Made by a program: the position numbers and the translations under genes
Part shown: in pieces, positions 1 to 7,686 of the stretch
Position numbering within the stretch: position 1 is the first letter of the stretch
Layout of the letters: every line of letters begins with the position of its first letter
The notes under the pieces: generated by a model
Seen by the model: the letters and a program-made list of their open reading frames with translations, nothing else
Databases searched by the model: none
What the model was told of the DNA's origin: nothing
NCBI GenBank assembly: GCA_045579085.1
Contig: JAZNLO010000018.1
Span: 1 to 30,367 of the forward strand
Direction of reading: 5' to 3'
Length of the DNA: 30,367 nt
Source: RGIG2206 sp045579085
Lineage (GTDB): Bacteria; Bacillota; Clostridia; Oscillospirales; Acutalibacteraceae

Positions 1-672
1 AACAGAGCTTGAGCCATCTGCCTCAGCTGTTGCGTCCTTGCCTGCAGCTGCGGTTGAAACCATAGCAAGCTGAAGGGTGTCCTTAGAGGTAGCGTCAGAC
101 TTGGCGGCATTTTTAACAGCCTTCTCCAAAACGCTCATAAACTCAGCAACGTTGATTGTGCAGCCTGCAGTAACCAAATCACCTGTTGCATAGCCGTCAG
201 CGCCCATCATAGCCTTTGCCTCGTCTAAAGTCTTGCCTGTAACAGTGGTAATAAAAGCATCTGCCTGCTCAAACCACTCAAGCGGCTTACCCTCGCTACC
301 GTCGTGCTTTTGGCCATAGGTCGCCATATTGTAGTCCTTGCCAAGCTCATACTTAGACTTTATCTCAGCTGTTGCAACTGCCTTACCCTCAGATGTCCAA
401 GCCAATTTTGCATCTGTAGAATCAAGGTCAATCTTAACAATCTTACCGTCATTATCCAACAAAACGGCAACAGCAGTTGTTATAAAATTGCAAGAACCAT
501 TGGTTTCACCCTCAGCGTCCTTTGCGCTGTCATAAGCAGCTGAAACGCCAAAACCAAACTTAAGAACTTCTGCTGAATCGCCGGAATCTGCGGGCTTCTT
601 ATCGCATCCTGCAAGCACAGCGATTGTGCAAAGCATAACTGCCACAAGAACTAAGCTGATAATCTTTTTCAT
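1..672 (-). CDS. Uncharacterised lipoprotein next to the rnf operon (3' end outside window)
   Basis: Reading the minus strand from the ATG at 670-672 gives 224 codons with no stop before the window edge, so the C-terminus is missing. The N-terminus is a lipoprotein signal: two lysines, a hydrophobic stretch and a VLAGC lipobox with Cys23, predicting an outer-face membrane-anchored protein. The mature part is rich in Ala, Asp, Lys and Gly, with short 'DNDGKIVKIDLD'-type strands followed by helical segments. The in-window part ends in an Ala/Ser/Asp-rich stretch. A strong Shine-Dalgarno (AAGGGG) precedes the ATG. It is codirectional with the rnf genes, but a 134-nt gap with its own promoter separates it from them. 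No catalytic motif or FMN-attachment (SGAT) motif is visible in this portion. I do not recognise the family; a role beside Rnf is inferred only from position and the Rex-like operator. Confidence 0.8.
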   Translation of the reverse strand, partial: MKKIISLVLVAVMLCTIAVLAGCDKKPADSGDSAEVLKFGFGVSAAYDSAKDAEGETNGSCNFITTAVAVLLDNDGKIVKIDLDSTDAKLAWTSEGKAVATAEIKSKYELGKDYNMATYGQKHDGSEGKPLEWFEQADAFITTVTGKTLDEAKAMMGADGYATGDLVTAGCTINVAEFMSVLEKAVKNAAKSDATSKDTLQLAMVSTAAAGKDATAEADGSSSV

Positions 673-739
673 AACAATTCCCCTTACCAATAATTTTAAT
701 TTGATAAATAAAAATGATTTTTGCAAACCAATTTTTCTC

Positions 740-768
740 ATATTACCATATAACCAGATGTTTGTCAA
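740..768 (-). promoter_or_regulatory. Sigma-A promoter of the lipoprotein gene
   Basis: On the minus strand a perfect -35 TTGACA (763-768) is followed after 17 bp by TAATAT (740-745), preceded by TGG as an extended -10. Transcription would start about 60 nt upstream of the lipoprotein ATG. This makes the gene an independent transcription unit even though it follows the rnf genes. Confidence 0.75.
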
Positions 769-779
769 CAAATTAACAA
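762..779. promoter_or_regulatory. Putative Rex operator (TTGTCAA-CAAA-TTAACAA)
   Basis: The 18-bp inverted repeat matches the known Rex consensus TTGTTAA-N4-TTAACAA at 13 of 14 specified positions. It overlaps the -35 element of the lipoprotein promoter, where a bound repressor would block RNA polymerase. Rex is the NADH/NAD+-sensing repressor of fermentation and hydrogenase genes in many Firmicutes. Assignment is by consensus match only; no rex gene is in the window. Confidence 0.55.
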
Positions 780-805
780 TATCCTGATTAATACATAAAA
801 CCGCT

Positions 806-1312
806 TCAAAAAGATATCCTCTCAAGCCGTTTAAGCAGAACAGAGCCGCACAAGCCGACAAACACGCCTGCAACTGTACCCGTAAACGCCAAAACAATCA
901 TATAATAACCAAGCTGTAAAGTGTCAAACAACATAATCGCAACGAGTATCTGCCCTAAATTATGCATAACTCCACCTACAATGCTCACACCAACTGCTGA
1001 GAATATGTTTATTCGTTTAAACAAAGCCATCATAACAAGGCTTAAGGCGGCACCTGCTACGCTATAAGCAAAAGTCATAACCGTGCCAAACATTATAGCA
1101 GTAAGCAAGATACGCACAAAAGAAACGATTGCGGTTTCCTTTAGCCCAACCTTATACAAAAGCAAAACAAGAACAATATTAGGAAGTCCGATTTTTATAC
1201 CCGGCACTGCCGCCCAAATAGGCGGAATCAACGATTCTACATACGATAGAATCATAGCAACTGCTGTTATCAGCCCCAACATTGCTACACGCGAAAGCTT
1301 AGCACTTCTCAT
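806..1312 (-). CDS. Gx transporter family / heptaprenyl diphosphate synthase component I-like membrane protein
   Basis: A 168-aa, very hydrophobic protein with about five membrane segments. It matches the Gx-transporter/Hpre_diP_synt_I family by the N-terminal 'MLGLITAVAMILSYVES' segment, the 'PGIKIGLPNIVLVLLLY' loop and the central 'GGVMHNLGQI' motif. I place the start at the ATG at 1310-1312, because GGAG lies 6 nt upstream; a TTG four codons earlier would have no ribosome-binding site. It follows the NusG-II gene by 24 nt and is probably the last gene of the rnf transcript. Members of this family often accompany rnf or apbE genes, and some resemble ECF-type S components, but the substrate is unknown. 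The 'diphosphate synthase' name is historical and no prenyltransferase motif is present. Confidence 0.85.
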   Translation of the reverse strand: MRSAKLSRVAMLGLITAVAMILSYVESLIPPIWAAVPGIKIGLPNIVLVLLLYKVGLKETAIVSFVRILLTAIMFGTVMTFAYSVAGAALSLVMMALFKRINIFSAVGVSIVGGVMHNLGQILVAIMLFDTLQLGYYMIVLAFTGTVAGVFVGLCGSVLLKRLERISF

Positions 1313-1336
1313 AGTACACTCCAAGCCGATTTTACG

Positions 1337-1753
1337 TTATATTGTCATATCCAAATCAGAAACGTCACTATCAGCCACAATTTCAACAACCAATTTATGA
1401 GGCAGACATACAATAGTCTCCCCTACGTATGACGCCGCACGTGTTTTTACGCAAATACTGTCAGGACAATCTGCTTTCTTAACAAAAGTCTTGCCGTCAC
1501 GTATAACCAACACATTTACGTGCTCATTATCAGCACCGGTTTTAATAACAACTTCGCGGTCTTCAGATAATGAATACATCTGCCTGACCTCTCCGTCAAT
1601 CTTTACCGCAACATACGTGCCTTCAGTCCTATTAAACATCCAAAACACAAGCCCTGCTACCGCTATAATTACTATAACGGCAGCAAGGATAATGTCATTT
1701 CTGATATTTCGTTTTTTGTCAGTTAAAGCTTCATTTTTATGTGTTTGACTCAT
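1337..1753 (-). CDS. NusG domain II-containing membrane-anchored protein
   Basis: A 138-aa protein with a short charged N-terminus, one membrane segment at about residues 21-40 and a small beta-rich extracytoplasmic domain. The 'DCPDSICVKT' segment and the later 'CLPHKLVVEI' are typical of the NusG-domain-II (PF07009) family found beside rnf and FMN-flavinylation genes. Its three conserved cysteines (DCP, ICV, VCL) could form a disulfide or bind a cofactor. The ATG overlaps the rnfB stop by 4 nt (ATGA), so the two are probably translationally coupled. The name reflects fold similarity, not a role in transcription; in this setting it is more likely an accessory factor of the Rnf membrane complex. 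Its exact function is not established. Confidence 0.85.
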   Translation of the reverse strand: MSQTHKNEALTDKKRNIRNDIILAAVIVIIAVAGLVFWMFNRTEGTYVAVKIDGEVRQMYSLSEDREVVIKTGADNEHVNVLVIRDGKTFVKKADCPDSICVKTRAASYVGETIVCLPHKLVVEIVADSDVSDLDMTI

Positions 1754-2556
1754 ACTATTCCGTGCGCCATATCAACAATTTTTAAACGCTTGGTAGGACA
1801 TACATCAGCGCACAATCCACATCCCGTACACTTATTATAGTCAATAACCGCCAGATTATCTATAACCTTAACAGCGTCGTCAGGACATACCTTTTCACAC
1901 TTCTTGCAGCCAATGCAAGCGTTCATACAGTGCTTACGTGCAACAGCGCCCTTTTCTTTATTGCTGCACGCAACAACAACAGAGACGTTTTCTTCAACTA
2001 AGGAAATAATACCCTTAGGACAAGCCTTTACGCATGCACCGCAAGCAATACATTTGGCAGGGTCAACCTGCGCCAATTCTTTAACAACGCTAATTGCTCC
2101 AACAGAACAAGCTGACACACAGTCGCCACAGCCAATACAGCCATATTTGCAAAGCTCAGGGCCTGCATAAAGCATATTTGCCGCCTTACAGCTCCTAATT
2201 CCGTCATACACTACAGTGCAACCAACTGCATCGCAGTCACCACTGCAGTTGACATATGCAACACGCGGCTTATCAACAACAACCTCTACGCCAAGCACAT
2301 CTGAAAGTTGTGCAGCAACGTCAGGTCCGCCTGGGATACACAAATTAGGTGCAGCCTCCCCTTCAGCCACTGCTTCAGCATAAGCGTCACAGCCCGCATA
2401 ACCGCAAGCGCCGCAGTTGGCACCGGGCAAGCAAGCACGTACTGCCTTAACCTTTTCATTTTCCTTAACAGCAAAGAAGTAAGACGCAAGTGCAAGCAAC
2501 ACGCCCGCAAGCAAGCCTATAGCAGATACTACAATAAGAGCATATAAAATATTCAT
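1750..2556 (-). CDS. rnfB: Rnf complex subunit RnfB (multi-cluster ferredoxin-type electron entry subunit)
   Basis: RnfB of the ferredoxin:NAD+ oxidoreductase, thought to take electrons from reduced ferredoxin at the inner face of the membrane. The 268-aa protein has an N-terminal membrane helix (about residues 3-28), then the Fes-type motif with Cys48, 51, 56 and 73. A Cys-rich 'NCSGDCDAVGC' linker follows. Four CxxCxxCxxxC motifs start near residues 140, 169, 214 and 243, for five predicted [4Fe-4S] clusters. This resembles the longer clostridial form rather than the shorter proteobacterial RnfB. A GGGAGG Shine-Dalgarno precedes the ATG, and the gene follows rnfA by 21 nt. The gene order rnfC-D-G-E-A-B is the standard Clostridia order. 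Confidence 0.96.
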   Translation of the reverse strand: MNILYALIVVSAIGLLAGVLLALASYFFAVKENEKVKAVRACLPGANCGACGYAGCDAYAEAVAEGEAAPNLCIPGGPDVAAQLSDVLGVEVVVDKPRVAYVNCSGDCDAVGCTVVYDGIRSCKAANMLYAGPELCKYGCIGCGDCVSACSVGAISVVKELAQVDPAKCIACGACVKACPKGIISLVEENVSVVVACSNKEKGAVARKHCMNACIGCKKCEKVCPDDAVKVIDNLAVIDYNKCTGCGLCADVCPTKRLKIVDMAHGIV

Positions 2557-2577
2557 AGTTTCATATCCTCCCTATCA

Positions 2578-3174
2578 TTATGCCAACAGGTTTTCAACAA
2601 TTCCTGCAAAACCAAAAAACGCCATCGAAATAAACGATGCTGCTATCAACGTTACAGGCAATCCCTTGAAATGCTCAGGCACATCGCTTTCCTCAATACG
2701 AGAACGCATACCTGAAAACAGAACCATCGCAAACAAAAATCCTAATCCGCATCCCAATGAGCTTACTATCGATTCAACAAAGTTGTAGCCATCAGTCATA
2801 TTGTTGATGGTAACACCCAAAACTGCACAGTTTGTAGTAATCAAAGGCAGATAAACGCCCAAGCTCTGATGCAGCGAAGGAATGAATTTCTTAAGGAAAA
2901 TCTCTATAAACTGCACTAAGGCTGCGATAACCAGAATAAACACAATTGTCTGGGTGTAGCCAAGTCCAAGCCTGTCAAGCACGTAGGTCTGAATAGGCCA
3001 CGTAGCTGCGGTTGCCATAAGCATAACAAATATAACCGACAGTCCCATACCAACCGATTGATTAACCTTTTTAGATACACCTAAAAACGGACAAATACCT
3101 AAGAAACGGCTAAGAACGTAGTTGTCAACCAAAACAGAAGACATAAGAATAAGAACCAATGCTTTAATATCCAT
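2578..3174 (-). CDS. rnfA: Rnf complex membrane subunit RnfA
   Basis: A 198-aa polytopic membrane protein with about six helices. RnfA and RnfE form a pseudo-symmetric pair in the membrane core that holds an iron-sulfur centre and helps couple electron flow to ion pumping. Diagnostic stretches are 'VDNYVLSRFLGICPFLGVS' near the N-terminus, 'PLITTNCAVLGVTINN' in the middle and 'EHFKGLPVTLIAASFISMAFFGF' near the end. The two cysteines, in 'GICPFLG' and 'TNCAVLG', are those expected for the intramembrane cluster. One base separates its ATG from the rnfE stop, with AAAGGAGG upstream. Length is normal for the family. Confidence 0.96.
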   Translation of the reverse strand: MDIKALVLILMSSVLVDNYVLSRFLGICPFLGVSKKVNQSVGMGLSVIFVMLMATAATWPIQTYVLDRLGLGYTQTIVFILVIAALVQFIEIFLKKFIPSLHQSLGVYLPLITTNCAVLGVTINNMTDGYNFVESIVSSLGCGLGFLFAMVLFSGMRSRIEESDVPEHFKGLPVTLIAASFISMAFFGFAGIVENLLA

Positions 3175-3175
3175 C

Positions 3176-3865
3176 TTATTTCTCCTCCTTTACTGCTTCA
3201 GCACAACCGCCGCCGCACTCAGCTGCCGCAGGACAACCCGCGCAAGAAAACTCTTTTTTCTTAATTGCCTTGCCCTTAGTAAGCTTATTAACAACTGCAA
3301 TAAGTATACCGTAAACAAGCAGTCCGCCAGGTGCTTTTACCATCATCTCAATCTTGTGGCTAATAAAAAACGGAATTTCAATGCCTGCAAAAGTGCCCGC
3401 ACCCAAAATCTCACGCACAGTAGCCATAGCAAGAAGAGCAAGCGTAAAGCCAAGTCCCATACCCACTCCGTCGAGAGCAGAGGTTGCGATTGTGTTCTTG
3501 CTTGCAAACATTTCAGCGCGGCCAAGAATTATGCAGTTAACTGTAATCAGCGCCAGATAAACGCCAAGCACCTCATACAACGACGGCAGGAACGCCTGAA
3601 TTAGCATCTGCACAACCGTAACAAAGCCAGCAATCACCACTATGTAGCAGGGAATTCGAACTGTATCCGGAATAAACTTACGCAATGCAGAAATAACAAT
3701 GTTTGAGCAAATAAGCACCGCCATAGTTGCTAAGCCCATACCAAGAGCGCCTGTAACAGAGGTGGTGGTTGCGAGTGTGGGGCAAGTGCCCAAAATTAAA
3801 ACAAATACAGGGTTTTCACGAAGGAGTCCTTTAAGCAAAACCGATAAGCTGTTATCTTTTTTCAT
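3176..3865 (-). CDS. rnfE: Rnf complex membrane subunit RnfE with a Cys-rich C-terminal tail
   Basis: A 229-aa paralogue of RnfA (RnfE/NqrD family) with about six membrane helices. The family signatures 'NPVFVLILGTCPTLATTTS' and 'YLALITVNCIILGRAEMFA' are present, with the two cysteines expected to ligate the membrane iron-sulfur centre. The 'GVGMGLGFTLALLAMATVRE' segment is also typical. The gene starts 3 nt after the rnfG stop with a GGAAGGAG site. Unusual is the last part: after the final helix, residues 208-229 carry four cysteines in a CxxCx5CxxxC pattern followed by an acidic end. Some clostridial RnfE proteins have such extensions, and this one could bind a metal or an extra cluster at the cytoplasmic face; that is inference. 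Confidence 0.95.
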   Translation of the reverse strand: MKKDNSLSVLLKGLLRENPVFVLILGTCPTLATTTSVTGALGMGLATMAVLICSNIVISALRKFIPDTVRIPCYIVVIAGFVTVVQMLIQAFLPSLYEVLGVYLALITVNCIILGRAEMFASKNTIATSALDGVGMGLGFTLALLAMATVREILGAGTFAGIEIPFFISHKIEMMVKAPGGLLVYGILIAVVNKLTKGKAIKKKEFSCAGCPAAAECGGGCAEAVKEEK

Positions 3866-3868
3866 CTG

Positions 3869-5050
3869 TTATGCCACTCCTTCCATAATTTTTACTGCTT
3901 CAAATGCCTTAGCAATGCCCGTCTTATATCCGTTGGTAGTAAGCGTTGCACCGCTTATTGCATCTATATCCTTGTAATTGGTCTCATCTTTACCGTTAAA
4001 CTGGCTGTAAAACTCAGCATCTGCACAAGCAGAGCCAAATCCGTCTGTTTCCTTTTGAGAAGTTGTAACGCAGTTAATAATCTCGCCGCTTGCTGAGATA
4101 GCCACCTTAATGTAAATGTACTCGCCTGACGGGTTATAGTAAGCATCTCCGTTGATTCCAAAGCCTGCAGTGTGCAATTCAATTACATAGTTACCACCAC
4201 TGGACTTATACGCTTTTTCTATATGCGACGGCATATCAGCATACTTTGTAATATCAATCTCGGTCAGCTCTGAACCAGCCAGAACAGCCGCCTGTGCTTC
4301 AATATTATCCTTAATATCAGCACTGACGTCGGACACAACCTTACCCTCTGCATCTACACCAACAAATACCGCTGCGTCGCCCTCACCTGTTACGAAAACA
4401 AAGCCTGCGTTGTTGTTTGCGGTATAAACAGCAGAAACATCGGTAAGCTTTTCATAAATAAACACTTCTGTAAAAGCGTCAGCCGCAGGCAAAGCTGCCT
4501 TAAGGTTATCTGCCAATATTTCTTCTTCTGTGCGGATATCCACGCTGCCGCCGCCAAGAATTATCGCAGCATTGAGCGCATCCTTGACTGCATTACGATA
4601 GTTCTCAGATGTCATTGTAGCACCTGAAATAGTATCAACAGAATCAATCGTATCAATAGTTGCATCTTTTAAGTTTTCGCCGTAAGTTTTTTCGTGCCCA
4701 AGCGTTTCGTTACTCGAGAGGCATACAGCGCCTGTAACAACGCCCTTTGCGTCCACGCCGCACATAATAATCATATCAGGACCATATCCTGAAGCTGTCA
4801 ATTTAAAGACATAACCTCCACCCGACTCGCTGTATGCTTCAAGAACAGAAGACGGCAAGGTGTAGTCATCAAGGCTAACAGCCTTAAAATCACTGCCATT
4901 TGGCATAACAACCAAGAGAGCCTCATTTGCTGCAGCAGACTGATTTTTCTCAATCAGCGGCGCAGTGATTGAATTTACGCCCGCAAGCAAGCCCGCCACA
5001 ACCATACAAATAACTGTTAGAGAGAGAATACTTTTCAAATAACTTTTCAT
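3869..5050 (-). CDS. rnfG: Rnf complex subunit RnfG with two FMN-binding domains
   Basis: RnfG carries covalently bound FMN on the outer side of the membrane. An N-terminal membrane anchor (about residues 7-29) is followed by an extracytoplasmic region. This 393-aa protein is nearly twice the usual length of about 200 aa because it has two FMN-binding domains. The first ends in ISGATMT (SGAT at 142-145, likely flavinylated Thr147). The second ends in ISGATLT (SGAT at 366-369, Thr371). Residues 190-260 form a further beta-rich linker that looks like a degenerate third copy of the fold. Both SGAT-x-T motifs are intact, so two flavins are predicted. The gene overlaps rnfD by 4 nt (ATGA). No apbE flavin transferase is in the window. 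Confidence 0.93.
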   Translation of the reverse strand: MKSYLKSILSLTVICMVVAGLLAGVNSITAPLIEKNQSAAANEALLVVMPNGSDFKAVSLDDYTLPSSVLEAYSESGGGYVFKLTASGYGPDMIIMCGVDAKGVVTGAVCLSSNETLGHEKTYGENLKDATIDTIDSVDTISGATMTSENYRNAVKDALNAAIILGGGSVDIRTEEEILADNLKAALPAADAFTEVFIYEKLTDVSAVYTANNNAGFVFVTGEGDAAVFVGVDAEGKVVSDVSADIKDNIEAQAAVLAGSELTEIDITKYADMPSHIEKAYKSSGGNYVIELHTAGFGINGDAYYNPSGEYIYIKVAISASGEIINCVTTSQKETDGFGSACADAEFYSQFNGKDETNYKDIDAISGATLTTNGYKTGIAKAFEAVKIMEGVA

Positions 5051-5976
5051 TTCTTATTCCCTCCAAACAGTTTACGTGTGCACATACGGTCGATGTACGG
5101 ATTTAAAATGTTCATAAAGAGGATTGCAAACGAAACGCCCTCAGGATATATACCAAAGAAGCGAATCAGCACTGTAAAAACACCTGCGCCGATACCGAAT
5201 ATAAGCTTGCCCTTTGAAGTGACAGGCGAGGTTACGTAATCAGTTGCCATAAAGAATGCGCCGATAAACAAGCCGCCCGAAAGAATCCAAGCCAAAGCAG
5301 TCACAAAACTGCCGCCCTCAATGAGCAGTGAAAGCAAAAATACGCTTACGATAAAGGAAACAGGAATATGCCAGCTGATTACACGACGAGCGATAAGATA
5401 AACTCCACCGATAAGCAACGCGAGCGCGCTTGTTTCTCCCAATGCGCCGCCACAGTTGCCAACGAACAAATCCATCAAATTAACAACTTCTCCCTTTGCA
5501 AGCTCAGCTAACGGAGTTGCGCCTGAAGTTGCATCTAAAGCAGTCGGGAACGCTGCAGCAGTCATTGAGCCGAATGCTATCAACATAAACACGCGCGCGG
5601 TGATTGCAGGGTTTACGATGTTACGTCCTAATCCGCCAAACACGCATTTAACCAAAACAATGGCAAAAGCGCTGCCAACTACAGCCTGCCAGAGCGGAAT
5701 AGTTGCGGGTAAATTAAGCGCTAACAAAAGTCCGGTTACAACCGCACTTAAATCGCCAACTGTCTGTTCTTTTTTAATAATTATATTAAACAAAAACTCG
5801 CAAGCCACAGCGGTTATAACACAAGTTGCGATTACGAGCAAAGCCTTGAGTCCAAACAGCACCACAGCCGCAACCGTTGCAGGCAACAAAGCAATGATTA
5901 CATCAAGCATAACTAAGCTTGTGGATTTTTTAGTGTGAATGTGCGGAGAAACCGAAATATGCAGCATCTTATCCAT
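5047..5976 (-). CDS. rnfD: Rnf complex membrane subunit RnfD (covalent FMN)
   Basis: A 309-aa RnfD/NqrB-family membrane protein with about nine to ten helices. The family start 'VSPHIHTKKSTSLVMLDVIIALLP' is clear. 'GGLGRNIVNPAITARVFM' is present, and 'DATSGATPL' near residue 150 contains the threonine expected to carry phosphoester-linked FMN. The C-terminal 'GFFMATDYVTSPVT'-like segment and 'YPEGVSFAILFMNILNPYID' complete the signature. Its ATG shares one base with the rnfC stop (TAATG), and GGAGG lies about 10 nt upstream. RnfD is the main ion-translocating candidate of the complex. Whether the ion is Na+ or H+ cannot be decided from the sequence. Confidence 0.96.
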   Translation of the reverse strand: MDKMLHISVSPHIHTKKSTSLVMLDVIIALLPATVAAVVLFGLKALLVIATCVITAVACEFLFNIIIKKEQTVGDLSAVVTGLLLALNLPATIPLWQAVVGSAFAIVLVKCVFGGLGRNIVNPAITARVFMLIAFGSMTAAAFPTALDATSGATPLAELAKGEVVNLMDLFVGNCGGALGETSALALLIGGVYLIARRVISWHIPVSFIVSVFLLSLLIEGGSFVTALAWILSGGLFIGAFFMATDYVTSPVTSKGKLIFGIGAGVFTVLIRFFGIYPEGVSFAILFMNILNPYIDRMCTRKLFGGNKK

Positions 5977-7283
5977 TACTTATTTGCCTCCTTTGCTTTA
6001 TAGTCACGAAGTGCTTGTTTTGCTAACTTATTGTTCTGAACAATAGGACGGTTTGCAGGGCATCCGTAAGCGCAGCAACCACATTCCATACAGATTTCCG
6101 CGCCCGCCTTTTCAACCATTTCCATATCACCGATTTTAAGTCCCTTAGCGATTTCAAGAACATTTATACCAAACGGGCAGTTGTTTACGCAATGTCCGCA
6201 ACGGATGCAAGCGGTTGTTTTGGGAGCCTTGATATCTTGTGCAGTAAAAGCAACAAGAGCGTTTGTCTGCTTAAGAACCGGCACATCTAAGTCGGGCACA
6301 GTGATACCCATCATTGGGCCTCCGTATATAACTTTTTTCGGCTCCTCTGCAAAGCCGCCGCAAAACTCAAACACAGCCCCAACAGCAGTTCCAACAGGAA
6401 CGATAACGTTTTTAGGTTCCTTTATTGCTCCGCCGTCAACTGTGATTAAACGCTCAACAAGCGGCATTCCTGTTTTGAGATAATTGCCTATCGCCGCCAT
6501 AGTCGAGGAATTACAAACGATGCAGCCTATGTCTGCGGGCAGTTGACCTGCCTTAACCTGCTTGCCTGTGGTGTGATAAACAAGGACCTTCTCTCCGCCT
6601 TGCGGATAAACAGACGGCAGCACAGCCACAGAAATTTTACTGTTTTTCTTTGCAATTTCTTTCATTTTGGCTATAGCAGTCGGCTTGTTTTTCTCAATGC
6701 CGATGACAATCTTATCGAAGTTAAAATATTTATCAGCAGTGTTGATTGCAAAAAGAATATCGTCAGACTTTTCAACCATCGTTACCGAATCACTTGTTAT
6801 GTAAGGCTCGCACTCTGCGCCGTTTATGATTAAGGTGCTGATAGGCTTATCTGTCATAAACTTAACATACGTTGGAAATCCGGCTCCGCCCAAGCCTACA
6901 ATACCGCTTTTTTTTACTGCTGCTATAAACTCGTCCTTGCTGTTTACCTCAACAGGCGCAACATCAGCATCAACAGACATAGCACCGTCTGACTCAATAG
7001 TGATTGCAGGCACTCTCGCACCACTCGAAACAATTATATCGGATATGCTCTTAACAGTGCCTGACACACTTGAATATACAGGGGAAGAAATCAAGCCGTC
7101 CTGCTCAGCAATCAAAGTACCCACATCAACGTGGTCTCCAACTTTAACTATCGGGAGCGCAGGCTTGCCTATATGCATCAACATAGGGATAGTCACCATC
7201 TCAGGCGACGGCATCCTCACAGCAGACTTATCAGCCGTATGCTTTCTATGTGGCACATGGACACCGCGAAGTGAAAAAATCAT
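5976..7283 (-). CDS. rnfC: Rnf complex NADH-binding subunit RnfC
   Basis: RnfC is the peripheral subunit where electrons exit to NAD+. The 435-aa protein begins with the RnfC barrel-sandwich region ('GVHVPHRK', 'MLMHIGKPALPIVKVGDHV', 'SSVSGTVKSI'). The flavin/NADH-binding Rossmann-like part includes 'GLGGAGFPTYVKF', and 'INGAECEPYITSD' and a SLBB-like region follow. Two [4Fe-4S] motifs lie at Cys359/362/365/369 and Cys398/401/404/408. There is no long C-terminal extension, as is usual in clostridia. It is the first gene of the operon: a consensus promoter lies about 90 nt upstream and the Shine-Dalgarno AAGGTAGG precedes the ATG. Next in order are rnfD, G, E, A and B. Confidence 0.97.
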   Translation of the reverse strand: MIFSLRGVHVPHRKHTADKSAVRMPSPEMVTIPMLMHIGKPALPIVKVGDHVDVGTLIAEQDGLISSPVYSSVSGTVKSISDIIVSSGARVPAITIESDGAMSVDADVAPVEVNSKDEFIAAVKKSGIVGLGGAGFPTYVKFMTDKPISTLIINGAECEPYITSDSVTMVEKSDDILFAINTADKYFNFDKIVIGIEKNKPTAIAKMKEIAKKNSKISVAVLPSVYPQGGEKVLVYHTTGKQVKAGQLPADIGCIVCNSSTMAAIGNYLKTGMPLVERLITVDGGAIKEPKNVIVPVGTAVGAVFEFCGGFAEEPKKVIYGGPMMGITVPDLDVPVLKQTNALVAFTAQDIKAPKTTACIRCGHCVNNCPFGINVLEIAKGLKIGDMEMVEKAGAEICMECGCCAYGCPANRPIVQNNKLAKQALRDYKAKEANK

Positions 7284-7370
7284 ATTTTTGACCTACCTTT
7301 CTACCTTTGCAACGACATAGTAAAACCAATAGATTATTTTACAAACATAAACTATTCAAAACCACTCATT

Positions 7371-7399
7371 ATTATACTTGATTGTGCGAAAATTGTCAA
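7371..7399 (-). promoter_or_regulatory. Sigma-A promoter of the rnf operon
   Basis: On the minus strand TTGACA (7394-7399) and TATAAT (7371-7376) are both perfect and separated by exactly 17 bp. The leader to the rnfC ATG would be about 80 nt, with no obvious riboswitch fold. Such a consensus promoter suggests high, largely constitutive expression. I find no good Rex site over it. Confidence 0.85.
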
Positions 7400-7614
7400 T
7401 CCGTGAGAGCCCTTGAAAGTGTTAGTAAAACATTGAAATTTATTGTGAAAATTTTGTCAAGACTTAACGCTTTTTTCGGCATACTATCAAAGCAAAAATC
7501 GATGCCCTTCTATTATTTGACCTATATGTTCGAACCCTTACATAATCTTATAATTTGTCTGCTAAGCAGACACCAAAATTGTTCATTATTCATCAGCCTA
7601 AGGCGACTTCATTC
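7400..7614. other. Intergenic stretch with no recognised feature
   Basis: Between the rnf promoter and the AT-rich inverted repeat I see no gene, RNA or terminator. Short open frames here lack ribosome-binding sites and have no protein-like composition. Confidence 0.5.
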
Positions 7615-7660
7615 TTCATTATTCATTACGAAAATCCGTTCTTGTTTAATGAATAATGAA
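7615..7660. repeat. AT-rich inverted repeat with 14-bp perfect arms
   Basis: The left arm (7615-7628, TTCATTATTCATTA) is the exact reverse complement of 7647-7660, with an 18-nt loop. Further copies of the TTCATTATTCAT/ATGAATAATGAA motif lie on both sides (about 7582-7592 and 7661-7684). The loop contains AAAATCCGTTCTT, which resembles the stem of the adjacent tRNA terminator. It may be a decayed MITE-like or local-duplication element; no transposase or target duplication was identified. Confidence 0.5.
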
Positions 7661-7686
7661 TGATGAATATTGAAAAATGAATAATA

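Noticed and set aside
7382..7663. 93-codon plus-strand frame upstream of the rnf promoter
   Set aside because: It starts at a TTG inside the rnf promoter spacer, has no Shine-Dalgarno and runs through the AT-rich repeat; composition is not protein-like.
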